Shown here piece after piece: positions 63,741 through 64,000 of a DNA stretch of 64,000 nt. Position 1 is the stretch's first letter. Each line of letters begins with the position of its first letter. The notes beneath the pieces were generated by a model, which saw only the letters and a program-made list of their open reading frames with translations, made no database searches and was not told the origin of the DNA. Both the position numbers and the translations under genes were made by a program. The stretch covers positions 124,001-188,000 of the forward strand of contig NZ_SRUO01000001.1 of assembly GCF_004791025.1 (NCBI RefSeq). The letters are read 5' to 3'. The stretch is from Mesorhizobium sp. M4B.F.Ca.ET.203.01.1.1 (GTDB lineage Bacteria > Pseudomonadota > Alphaproteobacteria > Rhizobiales > Rhizobiaceae).

Positions 63741-64000
63741 GGTCGAAACCGTCCGGCGCGGGCTGCAGCCGGTCCTGGAAGGCGCTCGCCTGGTCAGGGT
63801 CGAGGCGCGCCGGCCCGATCTCAGGTTTCCATTTCCCGCGCGTTTCTCCGAACGCCTGACCGGCAAGACCATCACCGCGCTCGGCCGTCGCGCCAAATAC
63901 CTGACCATGCATGTGGATGGCGGCCCGGTGCTGATCTGCCATCTCGGCATGTCGGGCTCGTTCCGCATCGAAGCCGCCGATGGCGACGAGACGCCAGGCA
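63724..64000 (+). CDS. mutM: formamidopyrimidine-DNA glycosylase, 5' part
   Basis: Base-excision repair enzyme that removes oxidised purines such as 8-oxoguanine. The window ends within the gene: 92 codons are present of about 290. The N-terminal Pro2 nucleophile and Glu3 are in [14 protein letters not shown], and the block [26 protein letters not shown] is typical. It overlaps deoB by 17 bp, suggesting co-transcription. The C-terminal zinc finger is outside the window. Confidence 0.97.
   Translation, partial: MPELPEVETVRRGLQPVLEGARLVRVEARRPDLRFPFPARFSERLTGKTITALGRRAKYLTMHVDGGPVLICHLGMSGSFRIEAADGDETPG

Noticed and set aside
1..64000. CRISPR arrays, tRNA, rRNA, insertion sequences or prophage
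   Set aside because: No regularly spaced direct repeats, cloverleaf-like sequence, ribosomal RNA blocks, transposase or integrase motifs were seen on either strand; a covariance search would be needed to exclude small RNAs.

Overview
The window looks like a chromosomal segment of a Mesorhizobium-type alphaproteobacterium (Rhizobiales). The evidence is high GC with strong third-position bias, GcrA and GANTC motifs, a PodJ-type polarity protein, a class I lysyl-tRNA synthetase, a LiuR-like MerR/acyl-CoA dehydrogenase cluster, an alphaproteobacterial tad/cpa pilus locus and intergenic palindromic repeats. Genus is inferred from gene content, not from a search. I see no rRNA, tRNA, CRISPR array, transposase or phage genes. 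Almost the whole window is coding.

Layout. 1-3.4 kb: 3' part of metZ, a GT21-type glycosyltransferase, apaG and a frameshifted alpha/beta hydrolase. 3.4-6.8 kb (minus): hslO, then argD-argF, preceded by a short Arg-rich reading frame and an intrinsic terminator that together look like an attenuator. 7-12 kb: gcrA, a CorA transporter, phoR-phoU (without pst genes between them) and a divergent ppk2. 12-14.3 kb (minus): a quorum-sensing unit luxR-luxI-crotonase with a 14-bp palindrome upstream of luxI. 14.5-19.3 kb: an orphan solute-binding protein, a TerB-like protein, lysK, and an S24 repressor abutting an exported nuclease-like protein.

19.3-27.1 kb (minus) is a beta-oxidation operon: two acyl-CoA dehydrogenases, a thiolase, a FadJ-type bifunctional enzyme and a thioesterase, with a MerR regulator upstream and LiuR-like dyads before both the operon and merR. 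27.6-31.5 kb is the large polarity protein PodJ. 31.7-40.7 kb appears to handle sulfite: a TauE/SafE exporter, its TIGR02186-type partner, a YegD-like Hsp70, a LysR regulator and a three-subunit cytoplasmic molybdoenzyme best read as SoeABC, with a 52-residue protein translationally coupled to soeA. 40.7-48.8 kb is mixed housekeeping: LysR/quinone oxidoreductase, Lhr-like helicase/PdeM, a C40 peptidase, MarR and an M17 aminopeptidase.

49-61.3 kb is the tad/cpa (Flp pilus) locus: flp, cpaA and cpaB-C-D-E-F-tadB-tadC on the minus strand, tadD converging from the other side, and a divergent plus-strand arm of a pilus N-domain protein and two TadE-like minor pilins. The window closes with a PhnD-like binding protein, deoB and the 5' part of mutM. 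Two copies of one bipartite palindromic element are present, one after the crotonase gene and one inside the pilus operon between cpaF and cpaE.
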